A stretch of DNA of 58,436 nucleotides, taken from NCBI GenBank assembly GCA_002407045.1, contig DHKB01000070.1, positions 1 through 58,436 on the forward strand, in the 5' to 3' direction. The position numbers were made by a program, and so were the translations under genes. The DNA comes from Candidatus Bruticola papionis (lineage in GTDB: Bacteria; Vulcanimicrobiota; Xenobia; Xenobiales; Xenobiaceae). A model generated the notes under the pieces. The model was not told the DNA's origin. It did not search any database and saw only the letters and a list, made by a program, of their open reading frames with translations. Below, in pieces: positions 17,563-24,995 of the stretch. Position 1 is the first letter of the stretch; each line of letters starts with the position of its first letter.

Positions 17563-18636
17563 ATGAATTTCACCTATACAAAAATAAAACCTATCGACGA
17601 GAGTTTTGCTGCTCAGTGTTGGGAACATCTCAATCACAAAAGTATTCCTCCACGCTCTATGGGCCAATTAGAGCAAGTCGCAGTGAAAATAGCCTGTTTG
17701 CAAAAAAACTTGCGCCCGTCTTTAGGCAAGCCTCCGGTAATTATTGGAGCTGGTGATCATGGCGTTTTTGCCCAGCGAGTGAGTTTCGCACCTCAAGAAG
17801 TTACTTGGCAACATAGTATAAGCTTAACTCATGGTGGAGGTGTAGCTGGACTTTTTGCTTCTAAGTATGGGTTGCCTTTTATTTTAGTAGACGTGGGAGT
17901 TAAGCATAATTTTAAGCCTGAAGATGGAGTTGTTGATAAAAAAGTCGTTTTCGGAACTAAAGATATTAGTTTGGAAGACGGTATGAGTAGGGAAGAATGC
18001 TTAAAATGTTTTGAACACGGCCGCGATATTGTAAGCGAACAAGCGCAAAAAGGAGCCAAAGCTGTTATCTTTGGTGAAATGGGCATTTCCAATACTACTC
18101 CGGCAGCCGCTTTGACTGGCCATATTTTGAATTTAGCTCCTGAAGTAGTAGTTGGAGAAGGCACTGGGCTGAATCAGGCAGCCTTGGCTTCTAAGCGAGC
18201 TGTGGTTAAACGTATTCTGGATCGCAACGTAGGAGTAGAAGATCCTATCGATTTGATGGCTCGTATGGGTGGAGCGGAATTGGCTTTTATCGCTGGAGGC
18301 GTTTTAGAAGCTGCCGGTCGCGGCTTAGCTATTATTTTAGATGGCGTTATTGTTACAGCTGCTGTCTTAGTCGCCGATTTAATTGATAAAAATATACGCC
18401 AATATTTGTTCGCCGCCCACCAATCCAACGAGCCTGCCCATAGATTGCAACTGGAATATTTAGGCTTAACTCCTTTATTACGTTTGGGCTTTTGTTTAGG
18501 TGAAGGCTCCGGAGCTATTTTGGCTTGGCCTCTTTTTGAGGAAGCTTTGGCCATATTTAATGAAGTTACCAGCTCTGAAGAAGAGGGCATGGGCGACGTG
18601 GGCGGAGCTATTTTGGGAGCCAAAGCTGAAAATTAA
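17563..18636 (+). CDS. cobT: nicotinate-nucleotide:dimethylbenzimidazole phosphoribosyltransferase
   Basis: Activates the lower-ligand base of cobamides with nicotinate mononucleotide to give an alpha-riboside phosphate. Signature blocks: GEMGISNTTPAAALTGHI, GGAELAFIAGGVLEAAGRG and the HQSNEPAHR segment, with Glu-containing GEGSGAILAW close by. I use ATG 17563, eight bases after GGGGAG; the open frame extends ten codons upstream to a TTG lacking a ribosome site. First gene of cobT-cbiR-cobU-cobS. No cobalamin riboswitch is recognisable in the ~65 bases between the terminator and the start. Confidence 0.95.
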   Translation: MNFTYTKIKPIDESFAAQCWEHLNHKSIPPRSMGQLEQVAVKIACLQKNLRPSLGKPPVIIGAGDHGVFAQRVSFAPQEVTWQHSISLTHGGGVAGLFASKYGLPFILVDVGVKHNFKPEDGVVDKKVVFGTKDISLEDGMSREECLKCFEHGRDIVSEQAQKGAKAVIFGEMGISNTTPAAALTGHILNLAPEVVVGEGTGLNQAALASKRAVVKRILDRNVGVEDPIDLMARMGGAELAFIAGGVLEAAGRGLAIILDGVIVTAAVLVADLIDKNIRQYLFAAHQSNEPAHRLQLEYLGLTPLLRLGFCLGEGSGAILAWPLFEEALAIFNEVTSSEEEGMGDVGGAILGAKAEN

Positions 18637-18671
18637 AGACCGAAGCCGAGGCAAAAGAACAAAAGCTAATT

Positions 18672-19544
18672 ATGATGGAGTTGACAAAGTCTATATGGTC
18701 AAAATTGTCCATAGGTGCTTCCGGATGTACGATCAATGCTTCTATTATTGAGAATGTGCGTTTTTTAGCGCCTTTTGTCGACGATATTGAGCTGATAGTC
18801 TACGAATACGATGGGGGGGATAACTATCCAACTTCTGCAGAATTAGCTGAAATGGCTGATTTAGCCAAGCGGTTTAATTTCGGCTACACTGTGCATTTAC
18901 CGTCTTCGCTGACGGCTCACCTTTTAGACAAGGCTTGGCAAGCTCGAGCTTTGCGGGAATGGCGCCGCGCAGTGGAAGTTCTCTCTTGTTTACAACCGAG
19001 AGCTTATATTTGGCACTGGGAATCGGAACAATTTACTAGGCAACCTGCCACCGATCTTGAAGCTTGGCTCGATTTTACTAAGCGAACGGCTGAACAATTT
19101 TTGGCTAGTAATTTAGTATCGCCGGAGTTACTCTGCGTTGAAAATCTCAGTTATGATTATGCTTTAATTTGGCCTTTGGTGCAGCAACTAGGCCTTTCTG
19201 TTTGTCTAGATGTAGGTCATGCTTGGAAAAGTTACGGCGGCTTATTGCCTTTTATGTCTGAAGTGTGGCCTAAAGTTGGTGCTATCCATTTGCATGGTCT
19301 AAATAGCAAATCTGGACACGATCATTTGGGTTTGCAACCAGAAAATAGAGACAATTTACGTCAGTTTATAAACGCTCTCCTAAATTTTTTACCTTTACGC
19401 AGTCCTTCTAAGGGGCCATTGCCTCTCACTTTTGAAGTCTTTTCTCCTGCTGATTGGCTAATTTGTTGGCAAGAATTGAACCGCCTCTATCCTTCGGTAC
19501 TTACTTATCATCCTAAAGCTGCTTCTTTTGCTGGCTCGTTATAG
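18672..19544 (+). CDS. cbiR: CbiR-like cobamide-remodelling enzyme (AP endonuclease 2-type TIM barrel)
   Basis: A 290-residue TIM barrel with metal ligands spaced as in the AP-endonuclease-2/xylose-isomerase-like superfamily: YTVHLP (His75), WHWES (His115), CVENLS (Glu157), CLDVGHAW (Asp180, His183), AIHLHG and HDHLG. CbiR of Akkermansia belongs to this superfamily and cleaves cobamides so that the lower ligand can be replaced. The position between cobT and cobU makes this the best call here; from fold alone it could be another metal-dependent sugar isomerase or phosphodiesterase. ATG 18672 or 18675, both with only a weak ribosome site. Confidence 0.75.
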   Translation: MMELTKSIWSKLSIGASGCTINASIIENVRFLAPFVDDIELIVYEYDGGDNYPTSAELAEMADLAKRFNFGYTVHLPSSLTAHLLDKAWQARALREWRRAVEVLSCLQPRAYIWHWESEQFTRQPATDLEAWLDFTKRTAEQFLASNLVSPELLCVENLSYDYALIWPLVQQLGLSVCLDVGHAWKSYGGLLPFMSEVWPKVGAIHLHGLNSKSGHDHLGLQPENRDNLRQFINALLNFLPLRSPSKGPLPLTFEVFSPADWLICWQELNRLYPSVLTYHPKAASFAGSL

Positions 19545-19565
19545 ATAATTTTTGAGGTTATAAAT

Positions 19566-20183
19566 ATGATTACTTTAGTTTTGGGTGGCGCCCGCAGCGG
19601 TAAAAGTGCTTGGGCTGAGCAATATGCTATGTCTTTAACCGATAAGGCGGAAGAACGCTGTTATTTGGCCGCCGGAGTGGCTTGCGACGACGAGATGGTT
19701 AGACGCATAAAAAAACATCAAGAACGACGCCAGCAACGCTTTTATACTATTGAAGAACCTTATAATTTAGCTAAATGTCTTGAAGAAATAAAGTCTCCCA
19801 CTAAAGTTGTGCTTATCGATTGTTTAACTACTTGGCTAGGCAATTTAACTTACAGAGATTCTTTGCACTATCAGTCTGAGTCTGGATTAACTAGAAATAT
19901 TGATGATAATATAGACTGTTTTCCTGAAATTAAAAAATTGGGCCAAGCCGTACAGCGAGCTACTTTTGACGTGATCATGGTATCCAATGAACTCGGTTTG
20001 GGCATTGTTCCAGCTGAAGCAGAAACTCGTCTTTTTAGAGATCGTCAGGGGCGTTTAAATCAATACATAGCTTCCTTAGCAGATCAGGTAATTTTTACTA
20101 TAGCAGGTTTACCTTTAGCCCTAAAAGCACCAGGAGAAAAAGGCTGCCCCTTGAAAATATTTGGACAATTTAGAGCTATTTAA
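19566..20183 (+). CDS. cobU: adenosylcobinamide kinase / adenosylcobinamide-phosphate guanylyltransferase
   Basis: Phosphorylates adenosylcobinamide and converts it to adenosylcobinamide-GDP. P-loop GGARSGKS at residues 7-14, followed by SAWAEQYA. Further typical segments are IKKHQERR with the guanylylated-His region, LIDCLTTWLGN and VSNELGLGIVP. GAGG lies nine bases before the ATG. At 205 residues it is slightly longer than E. coli CobU because of an insertion around 100-125. It follows cbiR by 21 bases. Confidence 0.95.
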   Translation: MITLVLGGARSGKSAWAEQYAMSLTDKAEERCYLAAGVACDDEMVRRIKKHQERRQQRFYTIEEPYNLAKCLEEIKSPTKVVLIDCLTTWLGNLTYRDSLHYQSESGLTRNIDDNIDCFPEIKKLGQAVQRATFDVIMVSNELGLGIVPAEAETRLFRDRQGRLNQYIASLADQVIFTIAGLPLALKAPGEKGCPLKIFGQFRAI

Positions 20184-20234
20184 TGCTATTTTTGTCTTTT
20201 TATACCGAAAATGTCTCAATATATAGTGTGTTTT

Positions 20235-20243
20235 TGGTATAAT
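20235..20243 (+). promoter_or_regulatory. extended -10 promoter candidate for cobS
   Basis: TGGTATAAT is a perfect extended -10 element about 57 bases before the cobS ATG. No good -35 lies 16-18 bases upstream, which extended -10 promoters tolerate. It sits in the only sizeable gap (116 bases) of the cobamide gene set. Confidence 0.45.
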
Positions 20244-20299
20244 AGGTGGTGGCTAAGAATAGACAAAGTAAACTGTTGGTTATTTAGAGGTAGGCTAAA

Positions 20300-21193
20300 A
20301 TGAAAGAGCTGTTTGGACTGACTTCAGCTTTCAGGATGTTCAGCATCTTGCCATGTTGGGGAGAAAATTCAACTAAGTATGGTCGCGTGCTGGTGTGGAG
20401 TCCGCTAGTTGGATTAGTTATCAGTTTGCTGTGTACTTTACCTTGTGCTTTTATAATGTGGACTGTGTGTGGAGGCAGCCCTTCCGATGTGCTTACTCCT
20501 AGCACTGAGATGCTTCCGAGAGTTGCTATTTTATGCCCTTTGGCTGCCGTATTGGGAGCCATTTTATATGTAGGGCTTGAAGCTTTTTTGACTAGAGCTT
20601 TCCATTTAGATGGTTTAGCCGATACTTTTGACGGTTGGGGCGGTGGCTGGAATAAAGAAGATACGCTCAAAATAATGCGTGATCATAATATCGGTACTTT
20701 TGGAACGGTCGCTCTGATAAGTACATTGTTGGCTAAAGTGGCCGGTGTGGCTATTTTGCTTTTATGCTTCGGCTTGCGAGAATTGGTACTTATTCCAGTT
20801 TTAGCCCGCTTGTTTATGGTAGCTCAGGCTGCTTTTAATAAGTACGCCCGTGAAGAGGATAGCTTGGCTGGCAAGGTAATAAATGATGTTAAATGGATGC
20901 ACGTTGAACTGGCTGCTATTTTAGTTATATGCATATTTTGGTTCTCTGATATAATCGGTAACGACCGGCTTAAATTGCAATTCTATTGGCATTTTGCTGG
21001 CCATTTAGATAACTCGTATGTGTGTTTTGCTTTAGGAACTATATTAACTTGGCTTATTGCTCTTATCAGCCGTCAGCGCTTAGGAGGAGTTACTGGAGAT
21101 GTGCTGGGAGCTACCGTTGAGTTGAATGAGACGCTTATGCTTTGGAGCGCTGCTTTAGTTGCTTTACTTTTCTGGACCGGGCTTTATATCTAA
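20300..21193 (+). CDS. cobS: adenosylcobinamide-GDP ribazoletransferase (cobamide synthase)
   Basis: Membrane enzyme joining adenosylcobinamide-GDP to the activated lower ligand from CobT, the last condensation step. The hallmark HLDGLADTFDGWGGG and the following IMRDHNIGTFG segment are present. Six or so hydrophobic helices are spread through the 297 residues, as in the family. The ATG follows AGAGGTAGG. Fourth gene of the set, possibly with its own promoter. No cobC/alpha-ribazole phosphatase is in the window. Confidence 0.95.
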   Translation: MKELFGLTSAFRMFSILPCWGENSTKYGRVLVWSPLVGLVISLLCTLPCAFIMWTVCGGSPSDVLTPSTEMLPRVAILCPLAAVLGAILYVGLEAFLTRAFHLDGLADTFDGWGGGWNKEDTLKIMRDHNIGTFGTVALISTLLAKVAGVAILLLCFGLRELVLIPVLARLFMVAQAAFNKYAREEDSLAGKVINDVKWMHVELAAILVICIFWFSDIIGNDRLKLQFYWHFAGHLDNSYVCFALGTILTWLIALISRQRLGGVTGDVLGATVELNETLMLWSAALVALLFWTGLYI

Positions 21194-21218
21194 ATTTTAG
21201 CTAATACACAATCTAGAG

Positions 21219-21258
21219 ATGCGGCTGTTGGATTCTATGTCCATACAGCCGCATTTTC
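21219..21258. terminator. terminator between cobS and the BamE-like gene
   Basis: A perfect 10-base stem ATGCGGCTGT/ACAGCCGCAT (21219-21228 and 21245-21254) is followed by TTTTC. It lies between convergent genes and can stop the + transcript; the left side is less A-rich, so it is weaker for the - strand. Confidence 0.75.
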
Positions 21259-21260
21259 AC

Positions 21261-21755
21261 TTAGTTAAAGCGCATTACTGCTATGCTACCTTTGTGGACT
21301 ACTATTTGTAGAACTAACTTGTCGTAATAGTAAATACGTACATCTTTACCTACTCCAGCTTCGATACGATCGGCTTTACCCAGCACTTCCGCTATTTTGG
21401 CTTCAGAATCGCCGCTTTTGAGTACCGTTTTACCATTGGCTTCTAATTGGCTGCCTACGATAATTTTGGCCAAACCATTTTTAAATAAAATTTGTGGATC
21501 GCTTAAATTAGCTGGAGCGCCTGGCTTCTTGCGGTAGTTCCATGAATTACCTTTTTTAGCTTTAAAAGTTGGTTGACCAACCTCTTGCAAAACTTGTTCT
21601 TGAGTCATACCTGGAGAGGCAAGCCTGATGGTGTATTTTGCTCCATTTTGTTTAGCTTGAGCGACGGTATTGAAGCTACATAATAAGCAACATATTGATA
21701 AAATAAAAAGTATTGCACCTAAGCTAATTTTTTTCTTTTTCACTATTGGCCACAC
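21261..21755 (-). CDS. exported protein with two BamE/SmpA-like repeats
   Basis: A 164-residue protein with a basic, strongly hydrophobic N-terminus (about 1-34, cleavage likely after AQA). No clean lipobox is seen although several Cys lie in the hydrophobic stretch. Residues ~47-72 (SPGMTQEQVLQEVGQP and then SWNYR) show the BamE-type helix-turn-strand pattern. A second, shorter copy follows around 115-150 (GDSEAKIAEVLGKAD and IYYYDKLVLQI). BamE is an outer-membrane assembly factor; this protein may only share the fold. It is transcribed convergently to cobS. Confidence 0.6.
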   Translation of the reverse strand: MWPIVKKKKISLGAILFILSICCLLCSFNTVAQAKQNGAKYTIRLASPGMTQEQVLQEVGQPTFKAKKGNSWNYRKKPGAPANLSDPQILFKNGLAKIIVGSQLEANGKTVLKSGDSEAKIAEVLGKADRIEAGVGKDVRIYYYDKLVLQIVVHKGSIAVMRFN

Positions 21756-21999
21756 TTTCTTGACGAATGTTTCTCAATAGCTCGAACTTCTCTTTGCAAG
21801 TCGTATTCCTCTAACTTTTTTGGCAGGGAGAGCAGTTCAAGCAGTTAATTAGAGAGAGATCTTGAGATTAGAGCTGTTTTTTGGCAGTCTGTTTTGTTTC
21901 AAAAATCAAATAATTTAACTTAACATAAGCTGGGACGTTTGCTAAAACCGTATCTTGCGATTAAACAGCCGCGTCTCTTTTGTAAGGTGGAGTGTCCAC

Positions 22000-23133
22000 A
22001 TGAAATTTAACTTAGTAGCTTCTTGTGCTTTAGGGCTAGAATCTGTAGTAGCTCGCGAATTGAACAACTTAGGTATGGCAGATGTACACGCCGATAATGG
22101 GCGGGTTAAATTTACGGGAGACGAATCGGCTCTCTGTCGGGCTAATTTATGGTTACGCAGCGCTGATAGAGTTTGGTGGAGTTTGAAAAAATTCCCTTGC
22201 GCCAATTTTGAAGAACTATTTTTAGGCGTCAAGTCTATCCCTTGGCCAGAACTTATGCCAGTTAATGCTGAATTTCCGGTAGATGCCCATACTTACAAGT
22301 CTTTGCTTACAAGTTTGCCGGCTATTCAGAGGACGGCCAAAAAATCCATAGTGGAAGTTATGCAAGCTCGCTATCGCCGTACTGTTTTAGATGAGAGTGG
22401 AGCCCATTTTCCAGTTAAAATATTTTTGGTTAATGATGAATGCGAAGTTCTTTTAGATACTTCTGGTTCTGGTTTGCATAAACGTGGATACCGTACTTGG
22501 AACGCTCCGGCTCCTTTACGTGAGACGTTAGCGGCCGGCTTGGTACAATTGAGCTACTGGAATAAAGACAGAGTTTTGATTGATCCTTTTTGTGGCTCTG
22601 GTACTATTTGTATTGAAGCAGCTATGTTGGGGCTCAATATGGCTCCCGGACTGACTAGAAAATTCGCCGCTGAAGGCTGGTCTTTTGTCGGTGCCCAAGC
22701 TTGGCAAAATGCTTTAGAAGAAGCTGAAGATCTTTTCGATCGTCAGACAACTTTGCATATTGCTGGGTTTGATAATAATCCCAAAACTTTAAAGCTGGCT
22801 CGACTTCACTTGCAACAGTGTGGCTTAGAAGATCGGGGCATCCATTTTCAAGAACGCGATGTGAGAGATTTTTCCACTTCAGCCAAATACGGAGTAGTTA
22901 TCACCAATCCGCCCTATGGCGAGAGGCTTTTGGAAATAGAAGAAGCGGAAGACTTGTATGCAGTTTTGGGCAATTTGCGAGCCAAACTGAGTGATTGGTC
23001 TTTCTATATCATTTCTTCTCATCCAGAATTTGAAGCTTGTTTTGGTGCTAAGGCCCAGCGCAAACGCAAATTATACAATGGTATGATCGCTTGCAACTAT
23101 TTTCAATATCCTGGCCCCAAACCTAAAAACTAG
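22000..23133 (+). CDS. THUMP-domain class I RNA methyltransferase (RlmL N-domain / YpsC type)
   Basis: The N-terminal ~160 residues have the ferredoxin-like plus THUMP arrangement used to bind RNA. The C-terminal ~200 residues are a SAM-dependent methyltransferase with DPFCGSGTICIEA (SAM loop) and TNPPYGERL (catalytic NPPY). YpsC/RlmL proteins make m2G in 23S rRNA, so rRNA N2-guanine methylation is likely. I choose ATG 22000 behind AAGGTGG; a TTG at 21955 extends the frame by 15 codons but has no ribosome site. A terminator follows. Confidence 0.9.
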   Translation: MKFNLVASCALGLESVVARELNNLGMADVHADNGRVKFTGDESALCRANLWLRSADRVWWSLKKFPCANFEELFLGVKSIPWPELMPVNAEFPVDAHTYKSLLTSLPAIQRTAKKSIVEVMQARYRRTVLDESGAHFPVKIFLVNDECEVLLDTSGSGLHKRGYRTWNAPAPLRETLAAGLVQLSYWNKDRVLIDPFCGSGTICIEAAMLGLNMAPGLTRKFAAEGWSFVGAQAWQNALEEAEDLFDRQTTLHIAGFDNNPKTLKLARLHLQQCGLEDRGIHFQERDVRDFSTSAKYGVVITNPPYGERLLEIEEAEDLYAVLGNLRAKLSDWSFYIISSHPEFEACFGAKAQRKRKLYNGMIACNYFQYPGPKPKN

Positions 23134-23154
23134 GGCTTTAGTATAAAAGGTCAT

Positions 23155-23207
23155 AAAAAAAAGGCGCTCTATGATTACTTACTATCAAAGCATAGGGCGC
23201 CCTTTTT
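23155..23207. terminator. bidirectional terminator
   Basis: The long stem AAAAAGGCGC-CTATG with CATAGGGCGCCCTTTTT has one bulge, with A-run and T-run flanks. It sits between the convergent methyltransferase and DnaJ-TPR genes. Confidence 0.88.
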
Positions 23208-23245
23208 ATGACAGTTCAACAACCATAAGGTCTCAACGATAAGTG

Positions 23246-23875
23246 CTATTGTAACAAACTGGAAAGTACTTTAGCAGCTGGATCCTGAGGATCTATTTCC
23301 AGGCAACGGCGTAACGAAGCTCTGGCTCCGTCGAAGTCACCAGTTTTGTATTGCATAAGAGCCATGTTATAGCAAGCTTCTCTATGATTAGGATCAAACT
23401 TTAAAGCCAACTTAAATTCGCGGCAAGCTTGATCTAAGAAACTTTCAGTTTCGGACATAGATAGACCCAGAGTAAAGTGGACGTCAGCTTGTTTGGGATC
23501 GGCCTTAAACTCTTTGGCAGCATGTTCTGGTCTGCTGAAAAGCTTTTTCAACCAGCGCATAATAGGGGACTTCTCTTCTGGTGTTTCTGACTTTTTAGAA
23601 ACGTTACCCTTATCTATTTTAGTACGTACAGAAGACTTAGCAAAACGACGCACCTTAAACTGAGGTTGATTGTCGTACTCCTTGCGCTTTGCTTTATCGT
23701 TAAGAACATTGTAAGCTTCGATCAGTTCTTTCATTTTCTGATCAGCTTCATTTTTCATATCAGGATTGGCATCGGGATGATACTTTTTAGAAAGCGCTCT
23801 ATAAGCTTTCTTAATCTCTTCCGGCGAAGCGATAGGCGCCACACCTAAAACTACATAATAATCTCGTTTAGCCAA
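23246..23875 (-). CDS. J-domain protein with C-terminal TPR repeats
   Basis: The J domain begins almost at the N-terminus (RDYYVVLGV), contains the HPD tripeptide in YHPDANP, and runs to about residue 70. After a basic linker, about residues 125-205 form two or three tetratricopeptide repeats (VHFTLGLSM, CYNMALMQYKTGDFDGA and a following helix). It should stimulate an Hsp70 ATPase and hold a client or partner through the TPRs. I choose TTG 23875 because AGAGG lies a few bases upstream and the J domain then starts at once; an in-frame TTG at 23944 would add 23 residues. Convergent with the methyltransferase gene. Confidence 0.82.
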   Translation of the reverse strand: MAKRDYYVVLGVAPIASPEEIKKAYRALSKKYHPDANPDMKNEADQKMKELIEAYNVLNDKAKRKEYDNQPQFKVRRFAKSSVRTKIDKGNVSKKSETPEEKSPIMRWLKKLFSRPEHAAKEFKADPKQADVHFTLGLSMSETESFLDQACREFKLALKFDPNHREACYNMALMQYKTGDFDGARASLRRCLEIDPQDPAAKVLSSLLQ

Positions 23876-24254
23876 CTTATGCCTCTTCTCTATCGCCAGA
23901 CGCAGCGAAAATAACGTGGTCTGCAGCTTGTGATTGCTAGACAAAACGGGGATAAGAGCTTGCTCTGTGTTGTTAAAACAGAAGATTATGCTGCCTATCT
24001 CCGCTGCGGATGACGTCTCAACCGCATTTTTTATCTCTTTTCACAAACTGTTAGTCGTTGACAGTTTGTGTAAATTTACTCGACGGACAAGCCCGCAGCA
24101 TTTCTGCGCACTTTCTGAAAAGCCCTGCCAATAGCGCCAAGAGCAGTTGGGAGCAAAAGTTAAAAAAGTCTCGGCAGGCAAAGCTGCTGTTTAAAAAGAA
24201 GCTCTGCAATTTAGTATTATCAAAAACGCTAACGAGAAATTTTGGAATAAAATT
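23876..24254. other. 379-base divergent intergenic region with a perfect 10-base inverted repeat
   Basis: This is the upstream region of both the DnaJ-TPR gene (-) and the small orphan (+). CACAAACTGT (24042-24051) and ACAGTTTGTG (24061-24070) form a perfect inverted repeat with a 9-base spacer. No T-run follows on either side, so it looks more like an operator than a terminator. The CIRCE heat-shock operator is different in sequence. No RNA gene was recognised. Confidence 0.5.
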
Positions 24255-24938
24255 ATGCACAACTTGGAAGAATATTTAGCCTATCGTACTTGGCTTAATG
24301 AACATGAATTGTCCACAATTAGTCCTGTTCTAACTAGGCAGGAGCGCTTTTCTGAAGCAGAGATGAATTTGCTTAAAAATGACCAAAACTTGGTCATAGA
24401 AACTGATTGCCCGCAAGTCGTTTTAGATTGTGCTGTATGTGGAATTAGTCCTAAAAACATTTTTTTTAGAACTAATGACGCTTGGGATAAGTTTATAGCT
24501 AAATTACAAGGGAAGTGCCGCTTTTTATTAAGTAGGCAAGAAGATGTAAAAAAAATCGACTCTTTGGTTGAACCTTATTTGCCAATAGGCCATTTAGAAA
24601 CTATAGCTATCGATCTAAAAATCGGCAAGCAAACTAAAGGAACTTTTTCTGATACCAATATTGAAGAATTTTCTAGTTGGATAAGATTTTCACGCTGTCT
24701 GGCTGTACGCAGCATCTTTATCTCTTGGGAACGAGTGGATGATTGGGCGGCAGCTGCTCGCAGTGCTTTTAGCTTAATAAAAAAGATTCGCTCCGACATG
24801 CCATGCTTATTTACTTCATTTTGCTTGGAAGGCATAGTCGAACCGCTAAGGAGAGAAAATGGCAATTTGCTAAAAACTATGCAAATGTTGGCAGCTCTTA
24901 ACGATACTTCTTTATATGCCAACTTCTATATAAAATAA
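24255..24938 (+). CDS. 227-residue orphan, possibly a degenerate PLP-decarboxylase-type barrel
   Basis: No confident family. The order of segments (CGISPKNIFF, FLLSRQEDVKKID, then TIAIDLKIGKQTKGTFSD, IEEFSSWI and VRSIFISW) recalls the barrel of ornithine/diaminopimelate decarboxylases and alanine racemases. There, similar phrases mean 'substrate source', 'memory of self' and a phosphate-binding strand. The N-terminal PLP lysine, normally in a VKAN-type motif, and the whole C-terminal beta domain are missing, so it would not be an active decarboxylase. ATG follows GGAATAA. It is convergent with the molybdenum hydroxylase cluster and ends at a shared terminator. Confidence 0.5.
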   Translation: MHNLEEYLAYRTWLNEHELSTISPVLTRQERFSEAEMNLLKNDQNLVIETDCPQVVLDCAVCGISPKNIFFRTNDAWDKFIAKLQGKCRFLLSRQEDVKKIDSLVEPYLPIGHLETIAIDLKIGKQTKGTFSDTNIEEFSSWIRFSRCLAVRSIFISWERVDDWAAAARSAFSLIKKIRSDMPCLFTSFCLEGIVEPLRRENGNLLKTMQMLAALNDTSLYANFYIK

Positions 24939-24941
24939 ATT

Positions 24942-24972
24942 AAAGCCGGATTTTCTCAGAAAATCCGGCTTT
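24942..24972. terminator. bidirectional terminator
   Basis: A perfect 15-base stem (AAAGCCGGATTTTCT and complement) has a single-base loop, so the effective loop is larger. Imperfect T-runs flank it. It lies between the orphan (+) and the end of the molybdenum hydroxylase cluster (-). Confidence 0.85.
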
Positions 24973-24995
24973 GACGTTTTAATAATAGCTTAGTC

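Noticed and set aside
24058..24063. TTGACA as a -35 for the 227-residue orphan
   Set aside because: No acceptable -10 lies 16-18 bases downstream, and it falls inside the inverted repeat.
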